A DNA stretch of 64,000 nt from Daedaleopsis sinensis. Lineage: Eukaryota > Basidiomycota > Agaricomycetes > Polyporales > Polyporaceae. The stretch lies in assembly GCA_033807695.1 (NCBI GenBank), contig CM066302.1, forward strand, positions 2,852,001 through 2,916,000. The letters run 5' to 3'. Below the pieces are notes generated by a model. That model was not told the origin of the DNA. It searched no databases and was given only the letters and a program-made list of their open reading frames with translations. How positions within the stretch are numbered: the stretch's first letter is position 1; every line of letters begins with the position of its first letter. Below, one piece after another: positions 10,233 to 22,290 of the stretch. A program made the position numbers and the translations under genes.

Positions 10233-12249
10233 CCTGGTAGCCGGAGAGTGGTGCTGCAATTTGATGTGCCAACTTCGAGAGTGATTTAGAGTCTAGGTAC
10301 GAGAAGGCTGATGGCGCAATAGTACTATCGGATGTGCTGTTAGCAATATAACATGGCGACGAATGAAGCCCCTTACAGAAGAGGTGCGAGCGCGGTACCG
10401 GTCGTGTAGCTGGTATCGAGCAAGTGAAAAGTGAGTCTCCCCAAAACGGATCATATCAGAGGGCATCGCCACCCGATGAGTACTAATTGCACGTTAATAC
10501 GTAGCGAGTACAGGCGGCTAAACCTACCCATCCTCCCCCATGGCATACGGAAGAACGATACGTACTATTAGAGCGATGGCAATATACTCCTGGACACAGG
10601 TCTGTTTCAAGTTGTAGGTGAGTGCGTCGATGACACTGCGGGCGGGAAGAACTGAACCTGTGCGAGACAGAGATATCCATTTACGAAGATCTATGTGGCC
10701 GAGGCGGAGCCCACTGGCATGAGGCTCGTGTGATGGCTGGTGGCAACGGTAGTGCCATTAGTATGTACATGCAGTCTGAGACATACGTCTGTATGTATAG
10801 TAAGTAGTGGAGAGTGTTTGTTGATACTGTAACAAGGTAAGAAACATCCGAGTCATGATTGACAGGACTAAACTTTGAGAATCAGAAATCTATCTCCTAG
10901 TGGATTGCATCCTGTCGTCGCTCACATTCTTCGGCGTATAGACGTTCAGCGAGAAGAGGCGAGAAGCTCATCAGGCCATCCCCATCCTTTTTACACACCG
11001 CGGCTGCCGGAACATCGTGCGCTGACACTCAGGCTCTCAGCGCAACCTATCTTGGCGACGATGCCAACTTTTTCTTTCTTACCTGCTGCTATTGGCCTGC
11101 TGACTTCCAATTGCATCGGCGCCCGTGTCCGTATCTAGCCTGAATGCACATTGCACTCACGCAGCAGATTCCCGCCTCTCCGAGATGAAGATAAGTAAAT
11201 ACCAGCTCACCCCTAGATGTATATGACCCCGAGACGGTGTGTCATCTACTCAACATCTACTTATTCTGTCGGACAGTCACTCCGTCTCACATTGGCATGA
11301 TGGCATGGCGGTTCCTCCCCGTCTGATCCTTCTTTGATACGTCTCTTCGGTGCGCGAGACGTTCAAAAAGACATCAGTCGCAGAACTCGGGCCAGCGCGA
11401 CTGGACTCCCCCACACCACACACCACACTCGTCGAGACTCCATACCCCCACGATCCTCAGCACGACCTCTCGCTTAACACAGCCGTATCTCGACGATGAG
11501 CGCCCCCGAGTTTTCTTCGATACGGAAGAACGATAGCTAGGCCACGGCAATATATATTCTAAAGCTTGCAATGCCGGTTCGAGAATCGGAACTTCATAAT
11601 CGTACAGCGGTCCATACACATAGACGACAAGGTAAAGAGCGGCCAGCAAGCCCGGGGACAACTGACAATTGCAAACCAGGTGTAGCGAGCAACCACGGAT
11701 CCAAATCCTGTGAGCCCTACCGTAACACGATCCTGGTAAGTACAAGATACACGAAGAACACATACGCGAACTCGTCTGACGGTCGCACGCCGCCGACACA
11801 CGCGAGACGGGACTAATACATAGATGTATACGAATCGGAGAACGACATCGGACGGTCACAAATCACGACGGTATGCGATACCGAATACAATAGCGGTTCA
11901 TTGGCCCCACCCAGACAAAACCATTCGAATGCCGGACGGAGAAGCGAGTCGAGACGCACGGAGACCCTTGGTGTGTCCGTGGTCATGGTCCGTGGCGTGT
12001 CGGCGGTATCTCGAAAGATGACTGGAGCAGCCTACCGGAGACGCGTCCGCGAAGCGCTTTCCGGAGAAGTACCTGCGTGGGGAGGTGTCAAGGGACGATT
12101 CCTAGGAGTTGGTATAGATGCATGAGCCGCAACCCATCGTCGACATGAGTCTGAGGGCGGAAGCATCCACGCATCCGAAGCCGATTTCCTTCGTTCCGGG
12201 CTGACGTCTAAGAGTGGGATCGAAGGGACCGAGAGGATACGGAATTGAG
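10233..12249. other. Gene-poor stretch with two related decayed fragments
   Basis: Two kilobases without a complete gene. On the minus strand, 10680-10540 could encode a piece with core DALTYNLKQTCVQEYIAIAL followed by a donor-like GTACGT. A second region (11800-11370) shares with it the DNA ATACGGAAGAACGATA and a nearby GGCAATATA block (10546-10592 and 11520-11563). Both are interrupted by stops. They look like remnants of one duplicated gene, not functional genes. Confidence 0.35.
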
Positions 12250-15200
12250 CTAGCCGACGTTGTTCCATAGTTGGGCCATAGAAGACAGGGGAGGGGGGAA
12301 CGCGCTTCCATGTCCGACAAACCGGTGGTCGACCTGATACAGCGTGGAACGGTCGTGCCCTCCGGGTGCTTCCTGTCGCGCGTAGGATGGATCTAGCTTG
12401 CGTGAATACACGGGATCGGCGAATGCACCAGGGACGCCTGTGTTGTACGATATCGGCGCCTGCTCAGTGAGCGCGGGTAGCGAACCGAACGGATCTGCAA
12501 GCTGGGTCTGGGTCTGAGTCTGGCTCGAAGGTAACTGAGAGCGGGATATGGACAGAGAATGGACGCGCTGGTGTCCGGGTGAAGTTGAGAATGAATGAGT
12601 GTATTGAGGAGTGGCATTCTGAGGAGCAGAGGGATGCCCGAGTCCCAGTGAGGACTGCAGCACGTGGAACGAAGACGCCGTAGAGGTCGGTAGCTGATTC
12701 TGGATGTACTGCGATTGATATGAAGGGCCGCTGGTGGTCCCCGCAGCACCTTGGAAATTGAGACCTGCACCCTCGTTCGAAGACCATATCGACGGGCCGC
12801 CGCCCAGGGGATTTGAACCAAACAACATGTGTGTTTGCGGGGCGGAAGCCTGACGAAGGTGCGAGGATCGAGTAAACTCGCCGACTCTTGGGGCACGAAG
12901 AACATTGGCCAAGATGTCCTGCGCGGTAGTAACACTCGATGGGGAGAGAGCAGTGGGTTGACTGTTGGTGTTGTTGTTCGGCAAGAATCTCGGAGGTACG
13001 ACTTCGGGACTGCGCGGAGCGATTGCAGGCATGGGAGGGCTAGCAACAATGGGTCGAGGCGGAGAGGCAGCGACTGTGATGGGAACTGGCAGAGGAATAG
13101 GCGCATTGCGCACATCGCTGCTAGTACTGCAAGCCATGGTAAGCTAGGAAGACGAGATTAAACGTATCACCGACCGAGGATTCCAGACAATCTCGTCCTC
13201 TTCATCTTCCTCCTCTACCTCAGCATCGAGCACCGTTCTGAAGGCCGCTTCTACCGGGTCGTCTTCTGTCCTGGTGATGTCGGTCATGTTGTCTTCATCC
13301 GTGTCGATGGGGCGCGGCTCTTGCGTAAACCTTGAAGGCAACGCGGGTGGCATGCGTTGCACAGCAGGCAGCCTAGCACTGGTGGCTTTTCGAGAGGTAG
13401 TGGGGATACGGACGTCTTCCGAAACTTCGGGGAGCCCTTTGACTAGGAACTTGCCTTCTGAGAGGATGAGAGGTGACGCCTATCAGGTAGCGTAGATGAG
13501 TACAGGCAAAATCATCGAAATGACGATGACATACTTCATCTTTGACAAGGGCATGTGCATCTGCGAGCAGGTCTGCGATGCGCATCAATTGTTCTTCGTT
13601 AGGATGGACTTGCTCTGGGAGTACACCCTGGAAGCCCGCGCTAGCCGCGCCACTTTGTGCAGCTTTAGCACCCTCCTTGCTTGAAACGGGAGCTCCGACA
13701 ACCTCGATTGGAACAAACTTCTTTAGAGGAAGGAAGCCAGCCATCTCGATGTCCTCTTCCAACGTGGTGGTGAGCTTCGGGAGCTTGTCGACAGGGAAAG
13801 CTCGCACGAGCGCGTTAGAGAACCGACAGTACACCCGCCAGAAGTCCGCGAGGCCAGGGATTGTGGTCGACGACATACTGGACGTCCGTCTATCACTACC
13901 CCTCCGACGGTCTCGACCCTTACCCCTGGTTTCAGGTTCCGTGGATGACCCACTCGACTGAGAAGATAGTGAGGTGTAACGCGTGTTGGCACGTAGCCAC
14001 TTGCTCGCTATTCGAAGTGCGGGGAGTGTTCTTCGGAACGCGGCGGTTATGCGCTGTGCCAAGTCGTGTTCACCTACATCTTCAGGAGGCGCTTCAAAAA
14101 TCTGCACGATGCCGACCTCGAGAAGAACGCGATGCATGAGCAGCAAATGAGAAGCGATCGAGCTCTCGATGGCGGCGGAGGACGGCAGGGAGGGTCCCTT
14201 CTTGTGCCCGTTCGTAGTTGTCGTGCGGAACATCCGGTGTTTCCAGAGTGCTCCCTGGGCAAGTACAGCGGTCTTCAGGATGATGTCCAAAGGCAGCACC
14301 CTCTCCGAGATTAGCGACCTAAAGTCTTCTGCCAGCTTTGGAGCAAGGTTAGGAGATATCGCCTCCGCGCTGGAGATGAGAAATGTGAGGTCGCGCATAC
14401 AGCCTGTCAACGAGCGCCACACGTACTCGTCTGGGGGAAGCCTCCATAGTGCGTGAAGGACGAGCAGCTTCTCTTTGTATGCCTCGACTCTTAGACGCGG
14501 TGCCATAGGTGCCGACTCGCCCCTGGCCTGCTCCTTCTCGCGCTCCTTGTCCCTCTTCGCTCCGCGAGTCTTCCACTGGTCCAGCATCTTCGTGAGCACC
14601 GTCCCGAGGTTGTCCGCCGCAGTGTCGTACGGCGAGCGCACGCACAGGGCGCGGTAGTAGTGAACGAGCGAGTTGAACATGTCCTTCTGATAAGACGCGA
14701 GGATGGCCATCTGGTGCGCTGGGTTCCCGTCTTGGGGCAGGAGGATACGCGCCTGCTGGTAGCATTGCTGCGCCTTATCGTAGTTGCGCATGCGCGGAAT
14801 GACCTGCGGGGGACCGCCGTTCGGGGGAGCCGCGCCCCCCTTCTTCCCTCTGCCGCTCTTCGGGTTCCCAGCGCCCCCCATAGCAGGTGGACCGTCTTCG
14901 TGGCCGGCGCGCGGCCGGCCCCCAGCCTCGTTGTACTGTTCCTTGTAGCGCTCGATGTCCCCGAGGCACACGAGCGCCTTGCTGAGGATGGCCATTCTGC
15001 CCTCGCGCTGCTCGCGGGTGGTAGGGGTGAGAGAGGGGGCAACGGCAGCGACGTCTGCATCGGAGGGGAATTGGAAGTGATTGCGCTTAGGGGGGCCGTT
15101 TTCGGGGGTGGGGGCTTCGTCGGGTAGAATGCCAAGATCCGCAAGGACGTTGTGGGCATCGTCCAGTTGGAAGATGCGCCGGATGCGTACAATCAGCTGG

Positions 15201-15745
15201 ATCCAAAACTTCTCCTCGTCTGCGAGATACTGGCGAAACCGCTGCAGCAGCTTGCGGTACTCGACGACTCCGTGTCCCCCATGCCCGCGTCCGTGCTGCT
15301 GCCCCTGCCCCTGTCCCTGTGCTCCTCCCGTCTGCGCTTGCGCTTGCTGTTGCTGATGTTGGCGGGGGGCATTGTGGATGGCGCGGTCGAGAGCGGAGAT
15401 GCGCTGCTTGTAGACGGCGATGAAGGCGTACGATGTCTGCATCCATAGCTGGTTCTCCGCGTCCTTGGAATCCGGGGCATACGGGTGCAGCAGCAGCAGC
15501 CGCAAACAGTTCCGCCGCAATCTGGGAGCGACGCCACCTTGCTCAGATCCCTGCTCTTAGCCGACTCGAAGGCGATACGCACTGTTTTCGTGTGAAGTCC
15601 GTCTCCCTGTCCCACGGATCCTTGGTTTTGAGTGATTCTTTGAGAGTTTGCTGGAGGCCTCTCGCCTCCCTGCGGGCGTTGAGTGTGTGGAAGATGCTAC
15701 CGCCTGAGTGACATACCTCGCAAGTTGTGCAGCTTCTTCTGTCAT
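12250..15745 (-). CDS. EST1/SMG7-like nonsense-mediated decay factor, about 1,080 aa
   Basis: The first exon (15745-15717, MTEEAAQLA) joins a second (through GLQQTLKESLKTKDPWD) and a long third exon covering most of the protein. The order is an EST1-type N-terminal helical domain (about residues 30-150, with LRRNCLRLLLLHPYAPDSKD), a Gln/Gly-rich insert, a TPR-like stretch ending HYYRALCVRSPYDTAADNL, and the EST1 DNA/RNA-binding-like domain (YKEKLLVLHALWRLP and following helices). The C-terminus (12250-13137) is long, disordered and Ser/Gln-rich. Proteins of this plan (yeast Est1/Ebs1, animal SMG5-7) bind phosphorylated Upf1 through a 14-3-3-like fold and link nonsense-mediated decay or telomere maintenance to RNA degradation. 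Fungi usually keep one or two such genes; I favour the SMG7/Ebs1 role. No PIN nuclease domain is present, which excludes SMG6. Confidence 0.8.
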
Positions 15746-16106
15746 GTCAAGAAAGGTGTAAGCTCATAGTTCATTGCGAAAGGTGTAAACAGTCATCGCC
15801 GACGTCGAAGACGTTGTGGAGAGGGATGAGGAGGGGTGGGCGCTGGTGAACAACCGTGACCATTACGTTGAATGGGCGCCAATTTTACGATGCTGCGTCC
15901 GTGTGCAGCTGCGGTACTGCGACCGTCGACTTTCTTTTGTATTAAAGCGGGGTGCAGATACAAGAAATATAGCGTGTTGCAAGGTAGGATGAGCAAGATG
16001 GGATGGTATATAAACACTAACGAGACAAGAAGATTGCGGAATATCACAAGAAATACATGCGTATATTAGAGTCCAACCAGTGGGTGGAGATGATGAGTCC
16101 GAAGGT
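15746..16106. other. Spacer between two minus-strand genes
   Basis: This 360-base spacer holds the presumed promoter of the EST1-like gene and the terminator region of the SNF2 gene. It contains AT-rich GATGGTATATAAACAC at 15999-16014. No other feature is seen. Confidence 0.4.
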
Positions 16107-19100
16107 CTAGTCATCGTCGTCGTCGTGGCCGCCGCGGAAGAGGGCAACAAGGTCGTCGATACCAAGACGAGAGTTCTTGCTGAGATGGGCGCCGGAGAGA
16201 GTGGCAGACGCAAGAGCCCGCTTCTTCTCCTGCAACTGTAAGGTGCCACGAAAGCATCGATAAGAGTCACGATCTACGCAGACTAATTGGCGTACGTACC
16301 TCGAGAATACGCTGCTCAACGCTCTCGGGAACGCAAAGCTTGTGGATGTTGACTGGGCGCTTCTGGCCGACACGATGAGCACGGTCGAACGCTTGGTCCT
16401 CGAGGGCCGGGTTCCACCACGGATCAACAAGGATGACGTTGTTGCAGCACGTCAAGTTGAGACCTTTGCTTCCCGGTTAAAAGGAAGAACACAATAGAGT
16501 AAAAGACCACTCCCTACCTGTGCTTCCAGCCTTGAAAGAAATCAGGATAACCTTGGTCGACTTGCTGTTCGTGATCTTGTCGATAGACTGGTCACGCTGA
16601 ACTTTGTTCATCGATCCATCATCTGCCCCACAGTGTCAGCGCATCGAGCAGTGCGAATTTTACTGATCGTACTCACACCGGACAAACTCGATCTTCTCGT
16701 GGCGCAAGAACGGCTCAATGAGGTCGAGCATGCTCGTGAACTGTGAGAAAATGATCGTCTTCTCTCCACCACCACGCGCCTCGACCTCCTTCAGAATCTT
16801 GACGATCATGCGAGTCTTCGACGAGTGAGGAGGGAGATCTGAAGTGTTGTCTGCAGCTTTGCGGGCGGCTTGATATACGTCTTTGCAGTCGATGCAGTAG
16901 TCGTTCTGCCAGGTGTTCTTAGCAGTGAGCGGTGTCTGGCAGACCTGGCAATCCTTGTGCGTGATAGCGAGTCCCGCGAGAAGCCCTGCAAGATCATCGC
17001 CCTCCTCCTCATCATTGTTCTGGCTCCCACTTTGAGGCTCTACTGCATCTTGGTCGTTCTTGTAGTCTTTAGAGATCAACACAGGGTGGTCGCACGCTGG
17101 GAGGGCCAGGGATGAGTAGAAGCTCCAAGTACGTTACGTATACCGCATACCTTGGCGCAAGCGCAATAGCAACACAAGCACTGAAGTGTACGCCTTGTTG
17201 ATACCGCTCGCTTGCAGCTTCTCGAGACTAGTCTGAACCAGCTGCTCGATTGAATTGTAGAACTCGCGCTCAACGCGATCGAACTCGCAGTCCACCTTAT
17301 TGACAAGCCGAGCAGGGAGGTCCACAATGGGCTTGCCGTTGACCATGGTCGTCTTCGTGCGTCGCAGCATAATAGTACCAAGAACGACCTAGGTTCCACA
17401 TCTATATAAACACGCTGCACAATTACGCGATTCACGGAACGTACCTGTAGACGCTTCAACGCACGGCCAGCTTTGCCAGACTTGACCGGTTTTGCGATAG
17501 ACGTGTTGAAGGTCTGCCAATCGTCGAGGGGCTTAATGCGCAAGAACTTGATGAGGGAATAGAGCTCCTCGACGTTGTTTTGCCTGTCACTCGTTCAATA
17601 CACTACACACTCAACGAACCGGGTAGTTAACTTACATCGGAGTTCCGGTCAAACACCACCGATACTTGGCTTCGAGAGCGCAACATGCGATAGCGGATTT
17701 AGTAGTCTTGTTCTTGATGTTATGGGCTTCATCTATAGGGCTCTCGTATCAGAGAGCCGTGTGCTAGTAGTAGGAACACCTTACCAAGAACGACTCGCCA
17801 CCACTTGACTCGAAATAGCGCATCTTTGACTTTACCACGTTTCGAAGCTGCCTTGAGACGTTTACCGATGTCGTCCGAGTCGACATCTGAATCGCTATCG
17901 TAACTCTGTTTCTTCTTGCCTTTAGACTTGGACTCGTCCTTCGCGCCACCTGAGTATGAGGCGTACTCGGAAGCAACCACACTATACGAGGTCACAACGA
18001 TGTGAGCCCTTTGGAGCACGTAGGGGTCTTTCAAAGGATGAGTTACAGTGACTGGGTACGGATTTAACAAGAGGAACGCTCACCAGTCGTACGATTGGGC
18101 CCATGATGTTGAACCACACGCAAGCCAGAAGTGTACTTCTTCGTCTCGCTCTCCCATTGTGATACCAAAGAAACCGGACAAACGACCCTGGAACCCGCGT
18201 TGAGCTTTAAATGCGATGCACTGACCAATATGCTCACGTACAAAGTAGTACCTGACCAGCCAGCCGCCTCGTCCTTCTTGGTCGGACGACCTTCCAATAC
18301 ACGCGTGATGGTGGAGAGGGTCTTACCCAGACTGAAGAAAACGTGAGCTTCAGAGCACGACTGCATAGGGAACTTCCCACTTACCCCATATCATCCGCAA
18401 GAATCCCACCCATCTTACGTCCAGATTCGCGCTCGGCCATCCAGAAGCGGCTCTTCACTTGATGAGGAAGAAGTATGTACTCATCGCGCAGGCCTTCTAC
18501 AGTAGCGTCTTCGATCGAGAACTCTACATTCTCGTCGTTGTAGGCATCGGCGACGAAATCACGCAGGGCCTTCTCGGTCTCCGCTTGCGACATCATTCGG
18601 TCATCGTAAGGTGCAGCTTGAGGCAACTCGATGATTTCCCCGTCCAGGGGTGGTGGATGGGACGACGAAGGGCGAGGGAACGTTCCTACAGTGGGCTTAG
18701 CAATGATGGCCGGAGGCTTGGAGAATGCGGGGTTGTGCTTCAAAGTCGGATTTGCCATTGGTCTCGCCTGATTTGGAGGTTGGGCACGGAGCGGAGGCGA
18801 TCTGAGTGACAGATGTTAGCGGGAATTGGACATCCGAGGGCTATATTTCCGACTTACACTATTTCGATCTCGTCGTCAGAGTCGGAAGGGATGTCGATGG
18901 GTGCCTTGGGTTCCCTCCTCTGGGTCTGCGATGGTCGAACTGAGGATCCTTCTTCGGACGAGACGCTCTGTATGCTACCTGAGAATGAGAACACGTTTGA
19001 AATGAATTGCGACTCACGATGACCGATTGCGGTGAAGTTGAAGGCTTGGACACGGGCTTCTTGAGAGGGACGAGATCAGGGTAAAGCCCCTGGTTCAGCG

Positions 19101-19218
19101 CAAACTTGCGTCGACTGAAAGATGAAGAAACAGTCAGGACCACTCAGACGTAAACTTCGGCATAGACCGGCGTCGTTGACCGTGCTGCAGCAGGGTCGTC
19201 CGACAGGGAGTTCACCAT
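16107..19218 (-). CDS. SNF2-family ATPase, Rad5/Uls1 type, degenerate RING
   Basis: The gene reads from about 19218 down to a stop at 16109-16107 through at least ten exons. The N-terminus is disordered and acidic. The ATPase core shows motif I split by an intron (ILADDMG | LGKT, about 18385-18330), motif Ia (VCPVSLVSQWE), a VTSYSVV strand, a long acidic insertion (DSDSDVDSDD), motif II DEAH (about 17730), motif III (WCLTGTPM), and the helicase-C part with KTIIFSQFTSMLDLI, GLNLT, LVDPWWNPALEDQAFDRAHR and VGQKRPV (motif VI). A Cys2-Cys2 block (CQVCQTPL...CIDC, about 16960-16890) sits where Rad5/Rad16/Uls1 relatives carry a RING finger but has only four cysteines. Two SUMO-interacting-like motifs, DEIEIV and GEIIEL, lie before the ATPase. 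The likely role is DNA translocase acting on SUMO-modified chromatin proteins, like budding-yeast Uls1 or fission-yeast Rrp1/Rrp2. The 5' exon assignment is the weakest part. Confidence 0.8.
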
Positions 19219-19899
19219 TCTATACAGCGCGTAACTTTAGGTAGAGAAGAAAGATCGGCCGTCCTTGGAGCTTCCATCCAACTGCCATGAGTCTCAGGAC
19301 GTGTACGTGTTCGATGCGCAAGCCTTCGCGCTCCTCGTGGCGTAACAGATGGTGTCTCTCATGCCACGTTATGACGACGACCACAACCACGGCGACCACA
19401 TATGTGGTATCGCACGTAAGTAGTGCAAGACCTCGGACAGTGATATACAACCTTCACAGTGCAAGCCCCACCGATCTGGTCTGTATGTGAATGCTAGAGC
19501 TAGATACTCACTATTCTTCCATTTCGATCGGGGTGATGTTGTGGCCCGAGGTTGAACGGCACGGATGGAGGGGATAGTGGTGGTCTGTGGAGAAGGTTGA
19601 ATAAACGACGCGTTGATAATTAAACGCCCATTTGATACCGCGTCGTGGGTCATGTGACCGAGTTCCTCCTGCACGCGTCATAAACGCCCGTAACATGCGG
19701 CGTTTGACTTTCGACTGGACGATGTCCAAGGCGACGCTCTCTGTCCGGCACACACATAAACGGAGAATAAGATGTATTGTCTATGAATGCAAAGAAATCC
19801 GTGATAGAACAGCAGCACAGCATATTGTTTGCGAGAGCAGAGCTATGATATGTACGAGACAAGAGTCCCAGCAACTACCATGTCCATGTCAGTAGGTCT

Positions 19900-20738
19900 T
19901 CATAGAGCATCATCATCATCCGAGTCTTCTTTCGCTAGCCGGCTCAAAAGAGAACCGTCAAAAGCACCTGCAGAAAGATACGTTTCAGTTAAGACACACA
20001 GGAGAAAGGCGGGGCCGAAAACGTACGTCCAACAGAAGCACTATGCCGACCCCTGTACGCAGCCAGTGGTGACGCAGGAGATCCCGGGGCAGATGACATG
20101 GAGGACAGGAACGATGCGTCGGCGGGAGAAGAGACGGAGTTCGGGATGGTGTAGTTAATCGTGCGTGAAGGTGTCGATATGGGGGAAGGGGCATAAGTTG
20201 AGAATGCTTTCTGACGTTGAGGGCTCGACTGCATACACCATCGGTTGGAATGTGGTCGGAGAACAAAAGCTATGAAGGCACGTACTGTGGGTGTCAGACC
20301 CTGCAGACGCCACTGGCGTGCAGGCGACGATAGAGGTGTACTACTCAAAGTTTTGGCGGGCGTGGGCAGAGGAGGAAGAGGGGCGCGCGGGTATTTCAGC
20401 GCATATGCAGCTTGCACCACATTGAAGGCAAGCACTGCAAACACGAGCAGCTCTGATGGGAGAATTTGTGAGGTTGGAACAGTTAGTGACAAGTGTCCTT
20501 ACGCACCGACAGCACATATGTAATAATAGGGTCCACTCGTCGTTCGCTGTTGCCACACCACATCGAAGGCGCGCCAAGGCGATGGCACGGGTAGTAGGTT
20601 TGATAGGATAGCAAGGCCCACTAGTCCTACGGAGTTAACGCGTAGTCGTGCGATGGCTTCGTTCCGGAGAGGCTTGAGGAGGTCGACAATCGGAGGTGAG
20701 GACAATGCTGTAGCAGCGACTCGTCCTTGCGAGGACAT
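19900..20738 (-). CDS. Small nuclear-pore membrane protein, Pom34/NPCC-like, 222 aa
   Basis: Four exons (20738-20507, 20452-20286, 20228-20027, 19967-19900) give 222 residues. Two hydrophobic segments lie at about residues 34-50 (SVGLVGLAILSNLL) and 70-92 (YYYICAVELLVFAVLAFNVV), separated by about 20 residues. A Pro/Ser-rich tail (SPISTPSRTINYT and following) and an acidic end with DSDDDDAL follow. The two-helix hairpin with a long Ser/Pro tail and the upstream PIVDLLKPLRNEAI helix fit the fungal nuclear-pore component family NPCC (Pom34), which anchors the pore in the nuclear envelope with Ndc1 and Pom152. Size matches (yeast Pom34 is about 300 aa). I recognise the family by plan, not by a catalytic motif; an unrelated two-span ER protein is the alternative. 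Confidence 0.55.
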
Positions 20739-21533
20739 TATGGAGGAGATGTTGCTCAGGTTGATCTTGTGTATAAATTGGGCTATTCTGCGGCGCGAGA
20801 GAGGAACCTAGGGCTGTCGGCAGGCTTTTGGTAAACGAGAGTTTTGAGCAAGTCATTCAAGACGTTCAACCGAGTACTCACGCGCAGAAGCGCCCGTGAT
20901 ACCGTAGTCCACGTGATTGTCTTCACAAATCGAATCGAATCGGTTTAAAGATTGACTCTGTACTGAGTAGTAACTTGGAGGGACAGCTGCAGACACTGAC
21001 AGTGACTACTAGTGACTCCGCTACCCAACACTCCCTCATCCGCCGCAAATTGCAATGGATCACGTATCCAAGAATGTCGCTTCGCGCGAATGGACGAAGA
21101 TATCCCCCTAATTACACGACGATGGCGAAGGAGCGATGGCTTAGTCGAGAAATCCTGGAAGTCGTGTCTACCGTTCAGAGACCGCCGCGGCCGGTCAAGA
21201 CCACCTAGCCCCCCACTGTCTCAATTTATCGTTCTTTGCGTCCTCAACAAACATATGCATCTGGTGAGCTATCGAGAATACCTATCAGTAGATATAATGA
21301 TGTACATGCCAGTGCTAGGTCGAAAAACGACACCCTTGAACTTGGATTGTCAACTTCCTCCCAGGCCAGGGGATCAGTCTCGGTAATCCCAACTGCCTAT
21401 TCATGAAGGCTCCTTGCGGTTGTACAACATGATTCTCGGCGACGCGCACGGTGACATATACATTCCGGAATACACTGCAAGGTCCACAGTGCACACCTCT
21501 TCAAATTTCGCTTGCGATAAGTTCGACCGGGCA
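20739..21533. other. Intergenic; start of a 1.65 kb tandem duplication
   Basis: About 800 bases. From about 20960 onward the DNA is recognisably the same as 22690 onward (for example GAATGTCGCTTCGCGCG at 21072 and 22748, then GATATCC and a shared GTTCAGAGAC). This is the left end of the duplicated unit that carries the two DUF6593 genes. No gene lies in it. Confidence 0.55.
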
Positions 21534-22290
21534 TTAACAGCATCCTCCCCCTCCTCCTCCACTGGCAGCAGCCGACGCTCCAGCTGCAGCAGCGGCATTA
21601 GCACTCGCCGCAGCAGCGGCATTTGCACTAGCACCCGCCGCAGCACTCGCATGAGCACTCGCCGCGCGTTGGAGACGCTCCTCCTCGCACACGATGAACG
21701 AGAGCACGACGGCGTCCAGGAAGGGGGCCGCCTCAGGGTCGACCTCGATTCGCATATTCCGCCGCTCGGTGAAGAACCCGCGTTTCGCGCTGTGGCTCTC
21801 TGCTACGGGCATTTCCGATTGGGCGTCGAGTAGCTGCGCTCGACGCGTTATGTCAATGTGAGCGTTCCTGTCTCTCAGCGAGACATGGACACTTACGCGG
21901 AGCGATCTCGAGCCGCTGCGCTGCTTCCATCAGTAGGTCTTCCCGTTTTGGGCGACGAACATCCGCGAGCTGCGACGGAGATTCGGGAAGAAGAGCTTCA
22001 GCGAGCCCCTTCAACAGTGCCAGTGAACAGCGACAGCGGAAGACGCACCTCGAGCGATGCCCCTTCTTGGGCAGCCACTCCGCGAGCTCTCGCGTCTCTC
22101 CGCGGTAGGTCACCATGTTGTGCCCCCGGCGCCGCTGGTACACGCCGACAACCTGCCTGCTGGCGTCGCGGACCGTCGTCGTACGCTTCCCGAGCCGGAA
22201 GGGCGTAGAGATCTCGAAAAGGAGCGCTCCGGACCCCTCATTGACGACTCTCGAGTTGAACGGATCGTTCGTCGCAAAGCTTACGTTCAT
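21534..22290 (-). pseudogene. DUF6593 gene A, interrupted by an in-frame TGA
   Basis: The exon layout equals that of its neighbour B: 22290-22049 (242 nt), 21969-21897 (73 nt) and 21833-21534. The product would start MNVSFATNDPFNSRVV and read as a DUF6593 protein (EISTPFRL, TTTVRDAS, VVGVYQRR, VTYRGE, ELAEWLPKK, VAESHSAKRGFFTERR, FLDAVVLSFIVCEEER), then an Ala-rich stretch and a C-terminal GGGGGGCC. In exon 2, TAC TGA TGG (plus positions 21930-21932) stands where gene B has TAC CGA TGG. This nonsense change ends the protein at about residue 91, before the last beta strands and the tail. No simple alternative splice restores the frame, because exon 1 ends in phase 2 and exon 3 starts in phase 0. 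DUF6593 is a basidiomycete domain thought to share the Tubby/LURP-one barrel; function unknown. Confidence 0.75.
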
